Shown: piece by piece, positions 9,263 through 17,196 of the stretch
Position numbering within the stretch: position 1 is the stretch's first letter
Layout: the number at the start of each line of letters is the position of its first letter
Assembly: GCA_038210415.1 (NCBI GenBank)
Contig: JBBQWS010000010.1
Coordinates: forward strand, 10,546 to 74,545
From: JBBQWS01 sp038210415
GTDB taxonomy: Bacteria; Actinomycetota; Actinomycetes; Prado026
Reading direction: 5' to 3'
DNA: 64,000 bases
Program-made: the position numbers and the translations under genes
The notes under the pieces: generated by a model
Databases searched by the model: none
Seen by the model: only the letters and a program-made list of their open reading frames with translations
What the model was told of the DNA's origin: nothing

Positions 9263-9817
9263 GTGGACCAGAACGACCTGGGTAAAGACCTCGCGCGGGT
9301 GCTCGTCAGCGAGTCGGACATCCAAGCCAAGATCCGCGAGCTGGCTGCTCAGGTCGACGCCGACTACGCCGGGCAGGACCTCCTGCTGGTCGGGGTGCTT
9401 AAGGGCGCCGTCATGGTGATGGCCGACCTCACCCGCGCGATTCACCTGCCGGTCACGATGGACTGGATGGCCGTGTCCTCGTACGGCTCGGGCACCAAGT
9501 CGTCCGGTGTGGTGCGCATCCTCAAGGACCTCGACGGCGACATCACCGGTCGGCACGTGCTCGTGGTCGAGGACATCATCGACTCGGGCCTGACCCTGTC
9601 GTGGCTACTGCGCAACCTGCTGTCGCGCGGCCCGGCGTCGGTCGAGGTCTTCGCGTTGTTGCGAAAGCCTGACGCCGCGCAGGTCGACGTGCCGGTGCGC
9701 TATGTCGGCTTCGACATCCCCAGCGAGTTCGTCGTCGGCTACGGGCTCGACTACGCCGAGCGGTTCCGCAACCTGCCGTTCGTCGGCACGCTCGCCCCGC
9801 ACGTCTACGGGGCCTGA
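9263..9817 (+). CDS. hpt: Hypoxanthine phosphoribosyltransferase
   Basis: The 184-residue purine-salvage enzyme joins hypoxanthine or guanine to PRPP. The PRPP-binding loop VVEDIIDSG is at about residues 101-109, and SSYGSGTKSSG forms the flexible loop. Length and motifs match bacterial Hpt. The start is GTG at 9263, 3 nt after tilS stops, so the two are translationally linked. A 123-nt gap with an 18-bp palindrome separates it from ftsH. Confidence 0.96.
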   Translation: MDQNDLGKDLARVLVSESDIQAKIRELAAQVDADYAGQDLLLVGVLKGAVMVMADLTRAIHLPVTMDWMAVSSYGSGTKSSGVVRILKDLDGDITGRHVLVVEDIIDSGLTLSWLLRNLLSRGPASVEVFALLRKPDAAQVDVPVRYVGFDIPSEFVVGYGLDYAERFRNLPFVGTLAPHVYGA

Positions 9818-9861
9818 CCCGCGCCAAGGCGTCCCGCCGCGCGGCGGTGTACCGTCGAAGT

Positions 9862-9879
9862 CCGGAGACGCGTCTCCGG
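9862..9879. repeat. Perfect 18-bp palindrome between hpt and ftsH
   Basis: CCGGAGACGCGTCTCCGG is a perfect inverted repeat with no spacer, in the ftsH leader region. It could be an operator or a short RNA hairpin after hpt. No T tract follows, so a standard intrinsic terminator is unlikely. It does not match the CIRCE or HspR consensus sequences as I know them. Confidence 0.6.
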
Positions 9880-9940
9880 CACCGTCCAGGTTGCCCAGCG
9901 ACACGATCAGGAGGACGGGACGCACGCGTCCCTAACCAAT

Positions 9941-11923
9941 GTGAGGCGTTACCTTCGCGGTCCGGTTCTCTGGATCACGCTCGTGGTCGTGGCCGTGATC
10001 TTCGGTTCGCAGCTGATGTCTGCGTCTGCCGGGTTCAAGTCGGTCGACACGTCCTCGATCATCAAAGAGATCAAGGCCGGCAACGTCGACTCGGCGAAGA
10101 ACATCGGCAACGAGCAGACGATCCAGCTGACGCTGAAGAGCGGCACCGACCTGCGGATCCAGTCGCAGTACGTAGACGCCAACGGCAAGTTCATCGCCGA
10201 CACCCTGCGTGACAACCCGCCGCCGAAGGGCTTCACCGACGAGAACACCCAGCAGAGCGTGCTGATCAGTCTGCTGGTCACGCTGCTGCCGATCATCATC
10301 ATCATCGGGCTGTTCTTCTTCCTGATGAACAACATGCAGGGCGGCGGCTCGCGGGTCATGAGTTTCGGCAAGTCCAAGGCCAAGCTCGCCACCAAGGACA
10401 TGCCCAAGACGACGTTCGCCGATGTGGCTGGGGTCGACGAGGCCGTCGAGGAGCTCGAAGAGATCAAGGACTTCCTCGCCGATCCGGCGAAGTTCCAGGC
10501 CGTCGGGGCCAAGATCCCCAAGGGCGTCCTGCTCTACGGCCCGCCCGGTACGGGCAAGACCCTGCTGGCCCGCGCGGTCGCCGGCGAGGCCGGGGTGCCG
10601 TTCTACTCCATCTCCGGTTCCGACTTCGTCGAGTTGTTCGTCGGGGTCGGCGCCTCGCGCGTGCGCGACCTGTTCGAGCAGGCCAAGACCAACGCTCCGG
10701 CCATCGTGTTCGTCGACGAGATCGACGCCGTTGGCCGGCACCGCGGCGCTGGGCTCGGCGGTGGTCATGACGAGCGCGAGCAGACGCTGAACCAGCTGCT
10801 GGTCGAGATGGACGGATTCGACGTCAAGGGCGGCGTGATCCTGATCGCCGCCACGAACCGGCCGGACATCCTTGACCCCGCGCTGCTGCGGCCCGGTCGG
10901 TTCGACCGGCAGATCGCGGTCGAGCGCCCCGATCTCAAGGGCCGCAACGACATCCTCGCGGTGCACGCCAAGGGCAAGCCGCTGGCCGAGGGGGTCGACC
11001 TGTCGGCCGTGGCCAAGCGCACGCCCGGCTTCACCGGCGCCGACCTGGCCAACGTGCTCAACGAGGCCGCACTGCTGACCGCCCGCGGCGGGCTCAAGCT
11101 CATCACCAACGACGCGCTGGACGAGTCGATCGACCGAGTCGTCGCCGGACCGCAGAAGCGCAGCCGGCTGATGAACGAGAAAGAGAAGAAGATCACCGCG
11201 TACCACGAGGGTGGCCACGCACTCGTGGCCGCGGCGCTCAACAACACCGACCCCGTGCACAAGGTGACGATCCTGCCCCGTGGCCGCGCCCTCGGCTACA
11301 CGATGGTGCTGCCCGAGGAGGACAAGTACTCCACCACCCGCAACGAGATGCTCGACCAGCTCGCGTACATGCTCGGTGGCCGGGTGGCCGAGGAGCTGGT
11401 CTTCCACGACCCCACCACGGGGGCTTCCAACGACATCGAGAAGGCCACGTCCGTCGCCCGAGCGATGGTCATGCAGTACGGCATGAGTGCGCGCATCGGT
11501 GCGATCCGGCTCGGCTCGGAGCAGGGCGAGGTGTTCCTCGGCCGCGACATGGGGCACATCCGCGACTACTCCGAGGGCGTGGCGGTGATCGTCGACGAGG
11601 AGGTGCGTCGGCTGATCGAGACGGCGCACGACGAAGCCTGGCAGATCCTCGTGCAGAACCGTGACGTCCTCGACCGGCTGGTCACCGAGCTGCTCGAGCG
11701 CGAGACGCTCGACAAGGCCGAGGTCGCCGAGGTCTTCTCGGGCGTCCGGAAGGCGCCGGAGCGCGAGGTCTGGCTGTCGTCGTCGACGCGTCCGGTCTCC
11801 GACCTGCCCCCGGTGCCTGCCCCCACCCGCCGAGCGCTCGTCGGCTCGAACGGCACGGTCCCGGCCGCCGACGAGCCGGAGGGGATGCCGCTCCCGCCGC
11901 TCGACGACGGCATGACCTCCTAG
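9941..11923 (+). CDS. ftsH: ATP-dependent zinc metalloprotease FtsH
   Basis: The 660-residue membrane protease degrades misfolded and short-lived membrane and soluble proteins. Transmembrane helices lie at about residues 10-28 and 105-128, bracketing the periplasmic-type domain. The AAA+ module follows, with Walker A GPPGTGKT near residue 200 and Walker B VFVDEIDA. The zinc motif HEGGH is near 422. The Pro-rich C-terminal tail is typical of actinobacteria. The start is doubtful: the GTG at 9941 has no adjacent Shine-Dalgarno, while a perfect AGGAGG at 9909-9914 lies 26 nt upstream with no in-frame ATG, GTG or TTG between. Confidence 0.96.
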   Translation: MRRYLRGPVLWITLVVVAVIFGSQLMSASAGFKSVDTSSIIKEIKAGNVDSAKNIGNEQTIQLTLKSGTDLRIQSQYVDANGKFIADTLRDNPPPKGFTDENTQQSVLISLLVTLLPIIIIIGLFFFLMNNMQGGGSRVMSFGKSKAKLATKDMPKTTFADVAGVDEAVEELEEIKDFLADPAKFQAVGAKIPKGVLLYGPPGTGKTLLARAVAGEAGVPFYSISGSDFVELFVGVGASRVRDLFEQAKTNAPAIVFVDEIDAVGRHRGAGLGGGHDEREQTLNQLLVEMDGFDVKGGVILIAATNRPDILDPALLRPGRFDRQIAVERPDLKGRNDILAVHAKGKPLAEGVDLSAVAKRTPGFTGADLANVLNEAALLTARGGLKLITNDALDESIDRVVAGPQKRSRLMNEKEKKITAYHEGGHALVAAALNNTDPVHKVTILPRGRALGYTMVLPEEDKYSTTRNEMLDQLAYMLGGRVAEELVFHDPTTGASNDIEKATSVARAMVMQYGMSARIGAIRLGSEQGEVFLGRDMGHIRDYSEGVAVIVDEEVRRLIETAHDEAWQILVQNRDVLDRLVTELLERETLDKAEVAEVFSGVRKAPEREVWLSSSTRPVSDLPPVPAPTRRALVGSNGTVPAADEPEGMPLPPLDDGMTS

Positions 11924-11925
11924 TC

Positions 11926-12537
11926 GTGGTCGACAAGATCGCGCTGTCCGACGGCGCGGACCGCGCCATCCCGCCTTTCGACCACGACCGGGCCGAGGCG
12001 GCGGTGCGCGAGCTGTTGTTCGCCGTCGGCGAGGACCCGGAGCGCGAGGGTCTGCGGGAGACACCGGCCCGGGTGGCCCGGGCGTACGCCGAGATCTTCG
12101 CCGGCCTGCACCAGAGCCCCGAGGACGTCCTGGCGACCACGTTCGACCTCGGCCACGACGAGCTGGTCCTGGTCAAGGACATCGAGGTCTACAGCACCTG
12201 CGAGCACCACCTCGTGCCCTTCCACGGGGTCGCCCACGTCGGGTACATCCCTAGCCACGACGGCCGGATCACCGGGCTCTCCAAGCTGGCCCGCCTGGTC
12301 GACGTCTACGCCAAGCGGCCGCAGGTGCAGGAACGGCTGACCACGCAGATCGCCGACTCGTTGAGCCGGATCCTGGCGCCGCGCGGCGTGATCGTCGTGG
12401 TCGAGTGTGAGCACCTGTGCATGTCGATGCGGGGGATCCGCAAACCCGGCGCCAAGACGGTCACCTCGGCGGTCCGTGGCCAGCTCCGGGACCCGGCCAC
12501 CCGCGCCGAGGCCATGAGTCTGATCCTGGGGCGCTGA
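11926..12537 (+). CDS. folE: GTP cyclohydrolase I
   Basis: The 203-residue enzyme makes 7,8-dihydroneopterin triphosphate from GTP, the first step of folate synthesis. Zinc ligands are visible in STCEHHLVPFHG (Cys92, His95) and in CEHLCMSMRG (Cys165), followed by the usual GIRKPGA segment. GTG start 2 nt after the ftsH stop. It opens a folate gene run (folE, folP, folB, folK) interrupted by a DUF2156 membrane protein and an NTF2-like protein. Confidence 0.97.
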   Translation: MVDKIALSDGADRAIPPFDHDRAEAAVRELLFAVGEDPEREGLRETPARVARAYAEIFAGLHQSPEDVLATTFDLGHDELVLVKDIEVYSTCEHHLVPFHGVAHVGYIPSHDGRITGLSKLARLVDVYAKRPQVQERLTTQIADSLSRILAPRGVIVVVECEHLCMSMRGIRKPGAKTVTSAVRGQLRDPATRAEAMSLILGR

Positions 12538-12544
12538 TCAGGCC

Positions 12545-14314
12545 GTGAGCGAGGCGGTTCCCGACCGGAACGCTGGTCGGGTCGAACGCACCTGGGTCCC
12601 CCGCGCGGCGTGGGCGGTCTGCCTGCTGATCGGGCTGATCGACGCCGGGGCCGCGCTCACCCCGCGGCTGACCAGCCGCCTGCACCTGCTCGTCGAGCTG
12701 CTGCCCGGGTCGATCATCAATGCCACGCCGGCTGCGTTGCTCTCGGTCGGCATCGGCTTCATCCTGCTCGCCGGCGGCCTGGCCCGGCGCAAGCGGCGGG
12801 CCTGGCAGCTTGCCTGCTTGCTGCTGGCCACCTCGACCGTGCTCCACCTGCTCGTCCGGCACGGCTTCATCCTGGTCATGTCGATGGCGATGCTGGCGCT
12901 GCTGATCGTCTATCGCGACGAGTTCTACGCCGAGGGCGACCCGTACACCCGGTGGCGGGCGTTGCGCTACCTTCTGGTCCTCGGCTCGGCCAGCCTGGTG
13001 CTCGGCACGATCATCACGTACACCTTCCGCGGTCGCGCCTCCGAGCGCCAGGGGTTCCTGCACACGCTCGGCGACGTCGCCCTCGGGATGGTCGGGATCG
13101 AGACCGGCCTCGACTCGGGACCAGGCGTCCGCGCCGACGTCGTCTACTACTCGTTGCTGGCCCTGGGTCTGATCACGTTCGGCACCGCGCTGTTCCTGCT
13201 GCTCCGGTCGCCCCGGCCGCTGCCCCTGCTCACGGCCGACGACCAGGAACGGATGCGCGAGCTGCTCGACCGCGAGGGTGACCGCGACTCGCTGGGCTAC
13301 TTCGCCCTGCGCCGGGACAAGAGCGTGGTCTGGTCGCCGACGGGGAAGTCCTGCGTGGCGTACCGCGTCACCTCCGGGGTGATGCTGGCGTCGGGCGATC
13401 CGCTCGGCAACCCGGACGCCTGGGCCGGCGCGATCGAGGTCTTCATGGACGAGGCGAAGCGGCACGCGTGGGTTCCGGCCGTCGTCGCCTGCAGCGAGCT
13501 CGGCGCCGAGGTGTGGTGTCGCGAGGGGGGCCTGGACGCGCTGGAGATCGGCGACGAGGCGGTCGTCGAGGTCGACGACTTCTCCCTCGAGGGCCGCACG
13601 ATGCGCAACGTCCGGCAGATGGTCAACCGGGTCCGCCGCACCGGGTACGTCTGCGAGCTGCGCCGGCAGCGCGACGTCCCGGCCGACGAGCTGGCCGACC
13701 TGCGGGCCGCCGCGGGTGCGTGGCGGGTCGGTGACATCGAGCGGGGCTACTCGATGGCCCTCGGCCGCTTCGGCGACCCGGCCGACAGCGCCAACATGAT
13801 CGTGACGGCCAAGCAGGACGGCCAGCTCAAGGCCCTGCTGGCGTTCGCCCCCTGGGGCACCGACGGACTGTCGCTCGACCTGATGCGACGCAGCCGCGAC
13901 TCGGACCCGGGCGTCAACGAGCTGCTCATCGTCGAGACCCTGACGGCCGCTCCTGAGCTGGGCATTGCCCGGGTGTCCCTCAACTTTGCGGTGTTCCGCG
14001 CGGCGCTGGCCCGAGGCGAGCGGATCGGCGCGGGCCCGGCGATCCGGGCCTGGCGCAGACTCCTGCTGTTCGCGTCCAGGTGGGCCCAGATCGAGTCGCT
14101 GTACCGCTTCAACGCCAAGTTCTCCCCGGTGTGGGAGCCGCGCTTCGTGCTCTACGAAGACGTCAGTTCGTTGCCCCGGGTGGCCGTCGCGTACCTCGAG
14201 GCCGAGGCCTTCCTGACCTACCCGAGACTGGCGTTCTGGCGACGCCGGGAGGAGCCGCGTCCAGCGGATCCGTCGGCGTTGGCGCCCAGCGGCGGGACCG
14301 GACCCGCGCACTAG
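12545..14314 (+). CDS. MprF-like membrane protein with DUF2156 (phosphatidylglycerol lysyltransferase-type) domain
   Basis: The 589-residue protein has about six hydrophobic helices in the first 225 residues, then a soluble DUF2156 domain of the kind that forms the aminoacyl-transferase part of MprF and LysX (YFALRRDKSVVWSP, ASGDPLGNPDAW, and LNFAVFRAALARGE near the end). In the best-studied homologues this domain transfers lysine from lysyl-tRNA to phosphatidylglycerol and alters surface charge. No lysyl-tRNA synthetase domain is fused here, unlike mycobacterial LysX. The start is GTG at 12545, 7 nt after folE. The amino acid donor and lipid acceptor are unknown. Confidence 0.85.
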   Translation: MSEAVPDRNAGRVERTWVPRAAWAVCLLIGLIDAGAALTPRLTSRLHLLVELLPGSIINATPAALLSVGIGFILLAGGLARRKRRAWQLACLLLATSTVLHLLVRHGFILVMSMAMLALLIVYRDEFYAEGDPYTRWRALRYLLVLGSASLVLGTIITYTFRGRASERQGFLHTLGDVALGMVGIETGLDSGPGVRADVVYYSLLALGLITFGTALFLLLRSPRPLPLLTADDQERMRELLDREGDRDSLGYFALRRDKSVVWSPTGKSCVAYRVTSGVMLASGDPLGNPDAWAGAIEVFMDEAKRHAWVPAVVACSELGAEVWCREGGLDALEIGDEAVVEVDDFSLEGRTMRNVRQMVNRVRRTGYVCELRRQRDVPADELADLRAAAGAWRVGDIERGYSMALGRFGDPADSANMIVTAKQDGQLKALLAFAPWGTDGLSLDLMRRSRDSDPGVNELLIVETLTAAPELGIARVSLNFAVFRAALARGERIGAGPAIRAWRRLLLFASRWAQIESLYRFNAKFSPVWEPRFVLYEDVSSLPRVAVAYLEAEAFLTYPRLAFWRRREEPRPADPSALAPSGGTGPAH

Positions 14315-14317
14315 GGT
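14312..14317 (+). promoter_or_regulatory. -10 element of a probable leaderless folP promoter
   Basis: TAGGGT ends 6 nt before the folP ATG, which would place the transcription start at or next to the start codon. No Shine-Dalgarno precedes this ATG. An internal leaderless promoter for folP is inferred. Confidence 0.45.
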
Positions 14318-14323
14318 GGCCGC

Positions 14324-15214
14324 ATGACGTCGAGGATCTCGGGTCCCGCCGGGCTGCCGCGCGCTCTCGCCGACCTCGACCGCACCCTGGTGATGGGCGT
14401 CCTCAACGTCACCCCCGACTCGTTCAGTGACGGCGGCCGCTACCTCGAGCCGGACGCGGCCGTCGCGCGCGGCCGCGCCCTCGCCGCGACGGGCGCCGAC
14501 CTGGTCGACGTCGGCGGTGAGTCGACCCGGCCGGGTGCCGAGCGGATCCCGCTCGACGAGGAGCTCCGCCGGGTGCTCCCGGTGATCCGGGGGCTGGCCG
14601 ACGACGGCTTGTTCGTCAGCGTAGACACGATGCGGGCCGAGGTCGCGGCGCAGGCGCTCGCCGCCGGCGCGGTCCTGGTCAACGACGTGAGCGGGGGCCT
14701 CGCCGACCCCGACATGCTGGGGTTCGCGGCGACGACCCGGCTGCCGTACGTCGTCATGCACTGGCGCGGCCCCTCGACCGTGATGGCCGGCCTGGCCGAG
14801 TACGACGATGTCGTGCGCGACGTCCGCCTCGAGCTCGGCCGCCAGCTCGAGGCGGCAGTCACCGCCGGAATCGACCCGGTGTACGTCGTCCTCGACCCTG
14901 GGCTGGGGTTTGCCAAAGAGGCCGGGCACAATTGGTCGTTGCTGGCCCACCTCGACCAGCTCGCCGCCCTAGGCCGCCCGCTGCTGATCGGCGCCTCCCG
15001 CAAGCGGTTCCTCGGCGGGCTGACGCCGCGTGCCGGCGACGGCGATGACCTGGACGGCGATGGCCTGGACTGCGATGACCGCGACGGCGTCACGGCCGCG
15101 GTCTCGGCCCTGAGCGCGGCCGCCGGAGCCTGGTGCGTGCGGGTGCATGAGCCGGCTTCCAGCCGGGCTGCCGTCGCGGTCGCCCAGCGGTGGCGGGAGG
15201 CGGGAAGCACGTGA
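14324..15214 (+). CDS. folP: Dihydropteroate synthase
   Basis: The 296-residue sulfonamide-target enzyme condenses p-aminobenzoate with dihydropterin pyrophosphate. Signature 1 GVLNVTPDSFSDGG is at residues 25-38; VDVGGESTRPGA and, near the C-terminus, GASRKRFLGG are also present. An unusual feature is an Asp/Gly-rich stretch at about residues 238-256 (15036-15092), encoded by imperfect repeats of a GATGACCTGGACGGC-like unit, after the conserved Arg-Lys-Arg loop. ATG at 14324; the stop overlaps the next gene's GTG. Confidence 0.96.
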   Translation: MTSRISGPAGLPRALADLDRTLVMGVLNVTPDSFSDGGRYLEPDAAVARGRALAATGADLVDVGGESTRPGAERIPLDEELRRVLPVIRGLADDGLFVSVDTMRAEVAAQALAAGAVLVNDVSGGLADPDMLGFAATTRLPYVVMHWRGPSTVMAGLAEYDDVVRDVRLELGRQLEAAVTAGIDPVYVVLDPGLGFAKEAGHNWSLLAHLDQLAALGRPLLIGASRKRFLGGLTPRAGDGDDLDGDGLDCDDRDGVTAAVSALSAAAGAWCVRVHEPASSRAAVAVAQRWREAGST

Positions 15215-15687
15215 CGTCCGACGAGGTCGCAGTGGTGGAGGAGGCCAACGCAGCCCTGTACTCCGCGCTCGAGACCACCGACTACGACGCGATGTCGGCG
15301 CTGTGGGCCGACGGCGACCTCGCCGCCTCGGCCCGCTGCGTCCACCCGGGCTGGATGGCCGTGCAGGGCCGCGGACCGATCCTGCGGTCGTGGGCGCTGA
15401 TCATGGCGAACACCTCGTACATCCAGTTCTTCATCACCGACCTGGTGGTCACGGTCAGCGGCGACGTCGGCGTGGTGACGTGTGCCGAGAACGTGCTCAC
15501 CGGGCTCGGTCGTGACGCCGCGGGCGCCGCCGCGCTCGGCGGGGGTCGGGTCGAGACGACGAACCTGTTCCGCCGCACCCCCTCGGGCTGGCGGATCTGG
15601 CAGCACCACGCGTCGCCGGTGCTCGCGCCCGACGACCGTGACGGCCAGGACGAACCCGGCGACTCGGAGGAGCAGGGCGATGGCTGA
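15211..15687 (+). CDS. NTF2-like (SnoaL/DUF4440-type) protein
   Basis: The 158-residue cystatin-like alpha+beta protein contains ALYSALETTDYDAMSALWAD at the N-terminus and TNLFRRTPSGWRIWQHHASP near the end, typical of NTF2-like proteins. The GTG at 15211 overlaps the folP stop and has a GGCGGGAGG Shine-Dalgarno; an upstream in-frame GTG at 15190 is less likely. The acidic tail overlaps folB. Its place between folP and folB is, from memory, conserved in actinobacteria and hints at a link to folate metabolism, but no function is established. Confidence 0.85.
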   Translation: MTSDEVAVVEEANAALYSALETTDYDAMSALWADGDLAASARCVHPGWMAVQGRGPILRSWALIMANTSYIQFFITDLVVTVSGDVGVVTCAENVLTGLGRDAAGAAALGGGRVETTNLFRRTPSGWRIWQHHASPVLAPDDRDGQDEPGDSEEQGDG

Positions 15688-16048
15688 CGACGACGTGGTA
15701 GCGCTGCACGGCCTGCGAGCGTGGGGGCGGCACGGCTGGTTCGAGTTCGAGACACTCGAAGGCCAGGAGTTCGCGGTCGACGTCGACCTGACGTTCGACA
15801 CGGCTCCGGCGGCCGGGTCGGACGACCTCGCCGACACCGTCGACTACGGCTCGATCGGGTCGGCCGTCATCGCCGTGGTCGAAGGTGAGCCCGTGCGCCT
15901 GATCGAGACGTTGGCGCAACGGGTCGCCGACGTCTGCCTGGTCGACCCCCGCGTGACCCAGGTTCGGGTCACCGTGCACAAGCCGCAGGCCCCGCTCACG
16001 GTCGCGTTCACCGACGTCGCCATCACGATCGTGCGCACGCGCCCATGA
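15680..16048 (+). CDS. folB: Dihydroneopterin aldolase
   Basis: The 122-residue enzyme cleaves dihydroneopterin to 6-hydroxymethyl-dihydropterin and glycolaldehyde. It shows ALHGLRAWGRHGWFEFE at the N-terminus, TVDYGSI in the middle, LIETLAQRVAD with the conserved catalytic Glu region, and VRVTVHKPQAP, all FolB hallmarks. The ATG at 15680 overlaps the previous gene by 8 nt, and the stop overlaps folK by 4 nt, so expression is tightly coupled. Confidence 0.95.
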   Translation: MADDDVVALHGLRAWGRHGWFEFETLEGQEFAVDVDLTFDTAPAAGSDDLADTVDYGSIGSAVIAVVEGEPVRLIETLAQRVADVCLVDPRVTQVRVTVHKPQAPLTVAFTDVAITIVRTRP

Positions 16049-16566
16049 CGGGGCCGGAGGAACGGCTCGTCGTGCTGGCCCTCGGTTCGAACCTCGGTGA
16101 CCGGGCGGCCACCCTGCGCGCTGCCACCCGTGAGCTCGCGAGCTCACCGGGCCTGCGCCTGGTGGCGGTTTCCGGGGTGTACGAAACCGACCCGGTGGGT
16201 GGTCCGGACAACCAGCCCGCGTATCTCAATGCGGTGCTGGTGCTGCGCAGCGCCTTGCCGGCGTCGTCGATCCTGAGCACCGCCCAGTCCGTCGAGGCGC
16301 GGCACGGCCGCACGCGTGAGGTCCGGTGGGGTCCGCGCACCCTGGATGTCGACGTCATCGCTGTCGGCGCGGAAATCTCCGACGACCCCGAGCTCGTCCT
16401 GCCCCACCCTCGGGCGCACGAGCGCGGGTTCGTCCTGGTCCCGTGGCTCGAAGCCGACCCGGCGGCCGTGCTGCCCGGGTGGGGTCCGTTGGCAGACCTG
16501 GTCGCCCCGGCGATCGTTGTCGGGGTCGTGGCGCGGCCCGACGTCACACTGGGCGAGCCGGCCTGA
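16045..16566 (+). CDS. folK: 6-hydroxymethyl-7,8-dihydropterin pyrophosphokinase
   Basis: The 173-residue enzyme supplies the pyrophosphorylated pterin used by FolP. Motifs: LALGSNLGDR at residues 10-19, VYETDPVGGPDNQPAYLNAV in the middle, and RWGPRTLDVDVIAVG, the metal-binding HPPK signature. ATG at 16045 overlaps folB; the stop overlaps the DUF3180 gene. It completes the clustered pterin branch. Confidence 0.96.
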   Translation: MTGPEERLVVLALGSNLGDRAATLRAATRELASSPGLRLVAVSGVYETDPVGGPDNQPAYLNAVLVLRSALPASSILSTAQSVEARHGRTREVRWGPRTLDVDVIAVGAEISDDPELVLPHPRAHERGFVLVPWLEADPAAVLPGWGPLADLVAPAIVVGVVARPDVTLGEPA

Positions 16567-17036
16567 TGCACCCGACCACCTGGCGGCTGGTGCTCACGAT
16601 CGCCCTGGTCGCGGCTGCGCTTTCCTTCGGCATCGTCTCGGCCTGGACGGCCATGTCGGGCTCGCTGCCCGAGGTCCCCTGGCCGACCGCGGTGCTGCTG
16701 GCGCTCTTCGCGGGCGGGGTGCTGGTGGCGGCGCTGGTTCTGCGCCCGCGCATGCGTCGCGACAAGGGCCGACCGCCGCTCGACCCGTTGGTGGCTGCGC
16801 GGTTCGCGGTGCTCGCCCTGACCTCCACGCGGGCCGGAGCGTTCCTCGTGGGCGCCTACGGCGGCTACCTCGCCGCCGCCGCCAGCAACCTCGAGGTTGC
16901 CTACCGGCGGCGGATGGCGCTGGTATCGGGGCTGTGCGTGCTCGGTGCCCTAGCGCTGGTCTTGGCCGGGTGGGTCCTGGAGCGGTCCTGCCGGCTGCCA
17001 CCCCCGTCCACGGCCGAGCCGGGCGCCGTGACCTGA
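16566..17036 (+). CDS. DUF3180 membrane protein
   Basis: The 156-residue protein has four predicted transmembrane helices (about residues 8-30, 38-60, 88-115 and 120-142) and a cytosolic loop with RPRMRRDKGRPPLDPLVAAR. The loop ARFAVLALTSTRAGAF matches DUF3180, which regularly follows folK in actinobacteria. Function unknown. ATG overlaps the folK stop. It ends the co-directional folate run. Confidence 0.88.
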   Translation: MHPTTWRLVLTIALVAAALSFGIVSAWTAMSGSLPEVPWPTAVLLALFAGGVLVAALVLRPRMRRDKGRPPLDPLVAARFAVLALTSTRAGAFLVGAYGGYLAAAASNLEVAYRRRMALVSGLCVLGALALVLAGWVLERSCRLPPPSTAEPGAVT

Positions 17037-17131
17037 TCCGAACTCCCCGATCGGGTCCGGCATCGTCCGTGTCGATCCTTGTTCGTCGGGTGCCCGGACG
17101 AGATGCTTCAGGGAGCGGTCACCCGTCTGCT

Positions 17132-17143
17132 GAGGCATGCCTC
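17132..17143. repeat. 12-bp palindrome upstream of the giant DUF11 gene
   Basis: GAGGCATGCCTC is a perfect inverted repeat about 54 nt before the likely start of the giant gene. Another, CCCGATCGGG, lies at 17046-17055. Either could be a regulatory site or chance in GC-rich DNA. No clear -10/-35 pair was identified in the 160-nt gap. Confidence 0.35.
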
Positions 17144-17196
17144 GAACCCGGCTCCGACCCCGCAACGCCCACCTGAAGACCAAGGACCAGAACTTG

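Noticed and set aside
9932..12064. Long minus-strand open frame (about 710 residues) opposite ftsH
   Set aside because: It is antisense to a clear FtsH gene, is Arg/Asp/Gly-rich with no recognisable domain, and arises from GC-rich codon bias.
12461..14950. 829-codon minus-strand frame across folE, the DUF2156 gene and folP
   Set aside because: It overlaps three well-supported plus-strand genes and has no family resemblance.
7140..16566. Longer open frames extending the DUF2342, NTF2-like, folB and other genes upstream
   Set aside because: The extensions overlap neighbouring genes and lie outside the conserved N-termini; overlap (ATGA/GTGA) starts are better supported.
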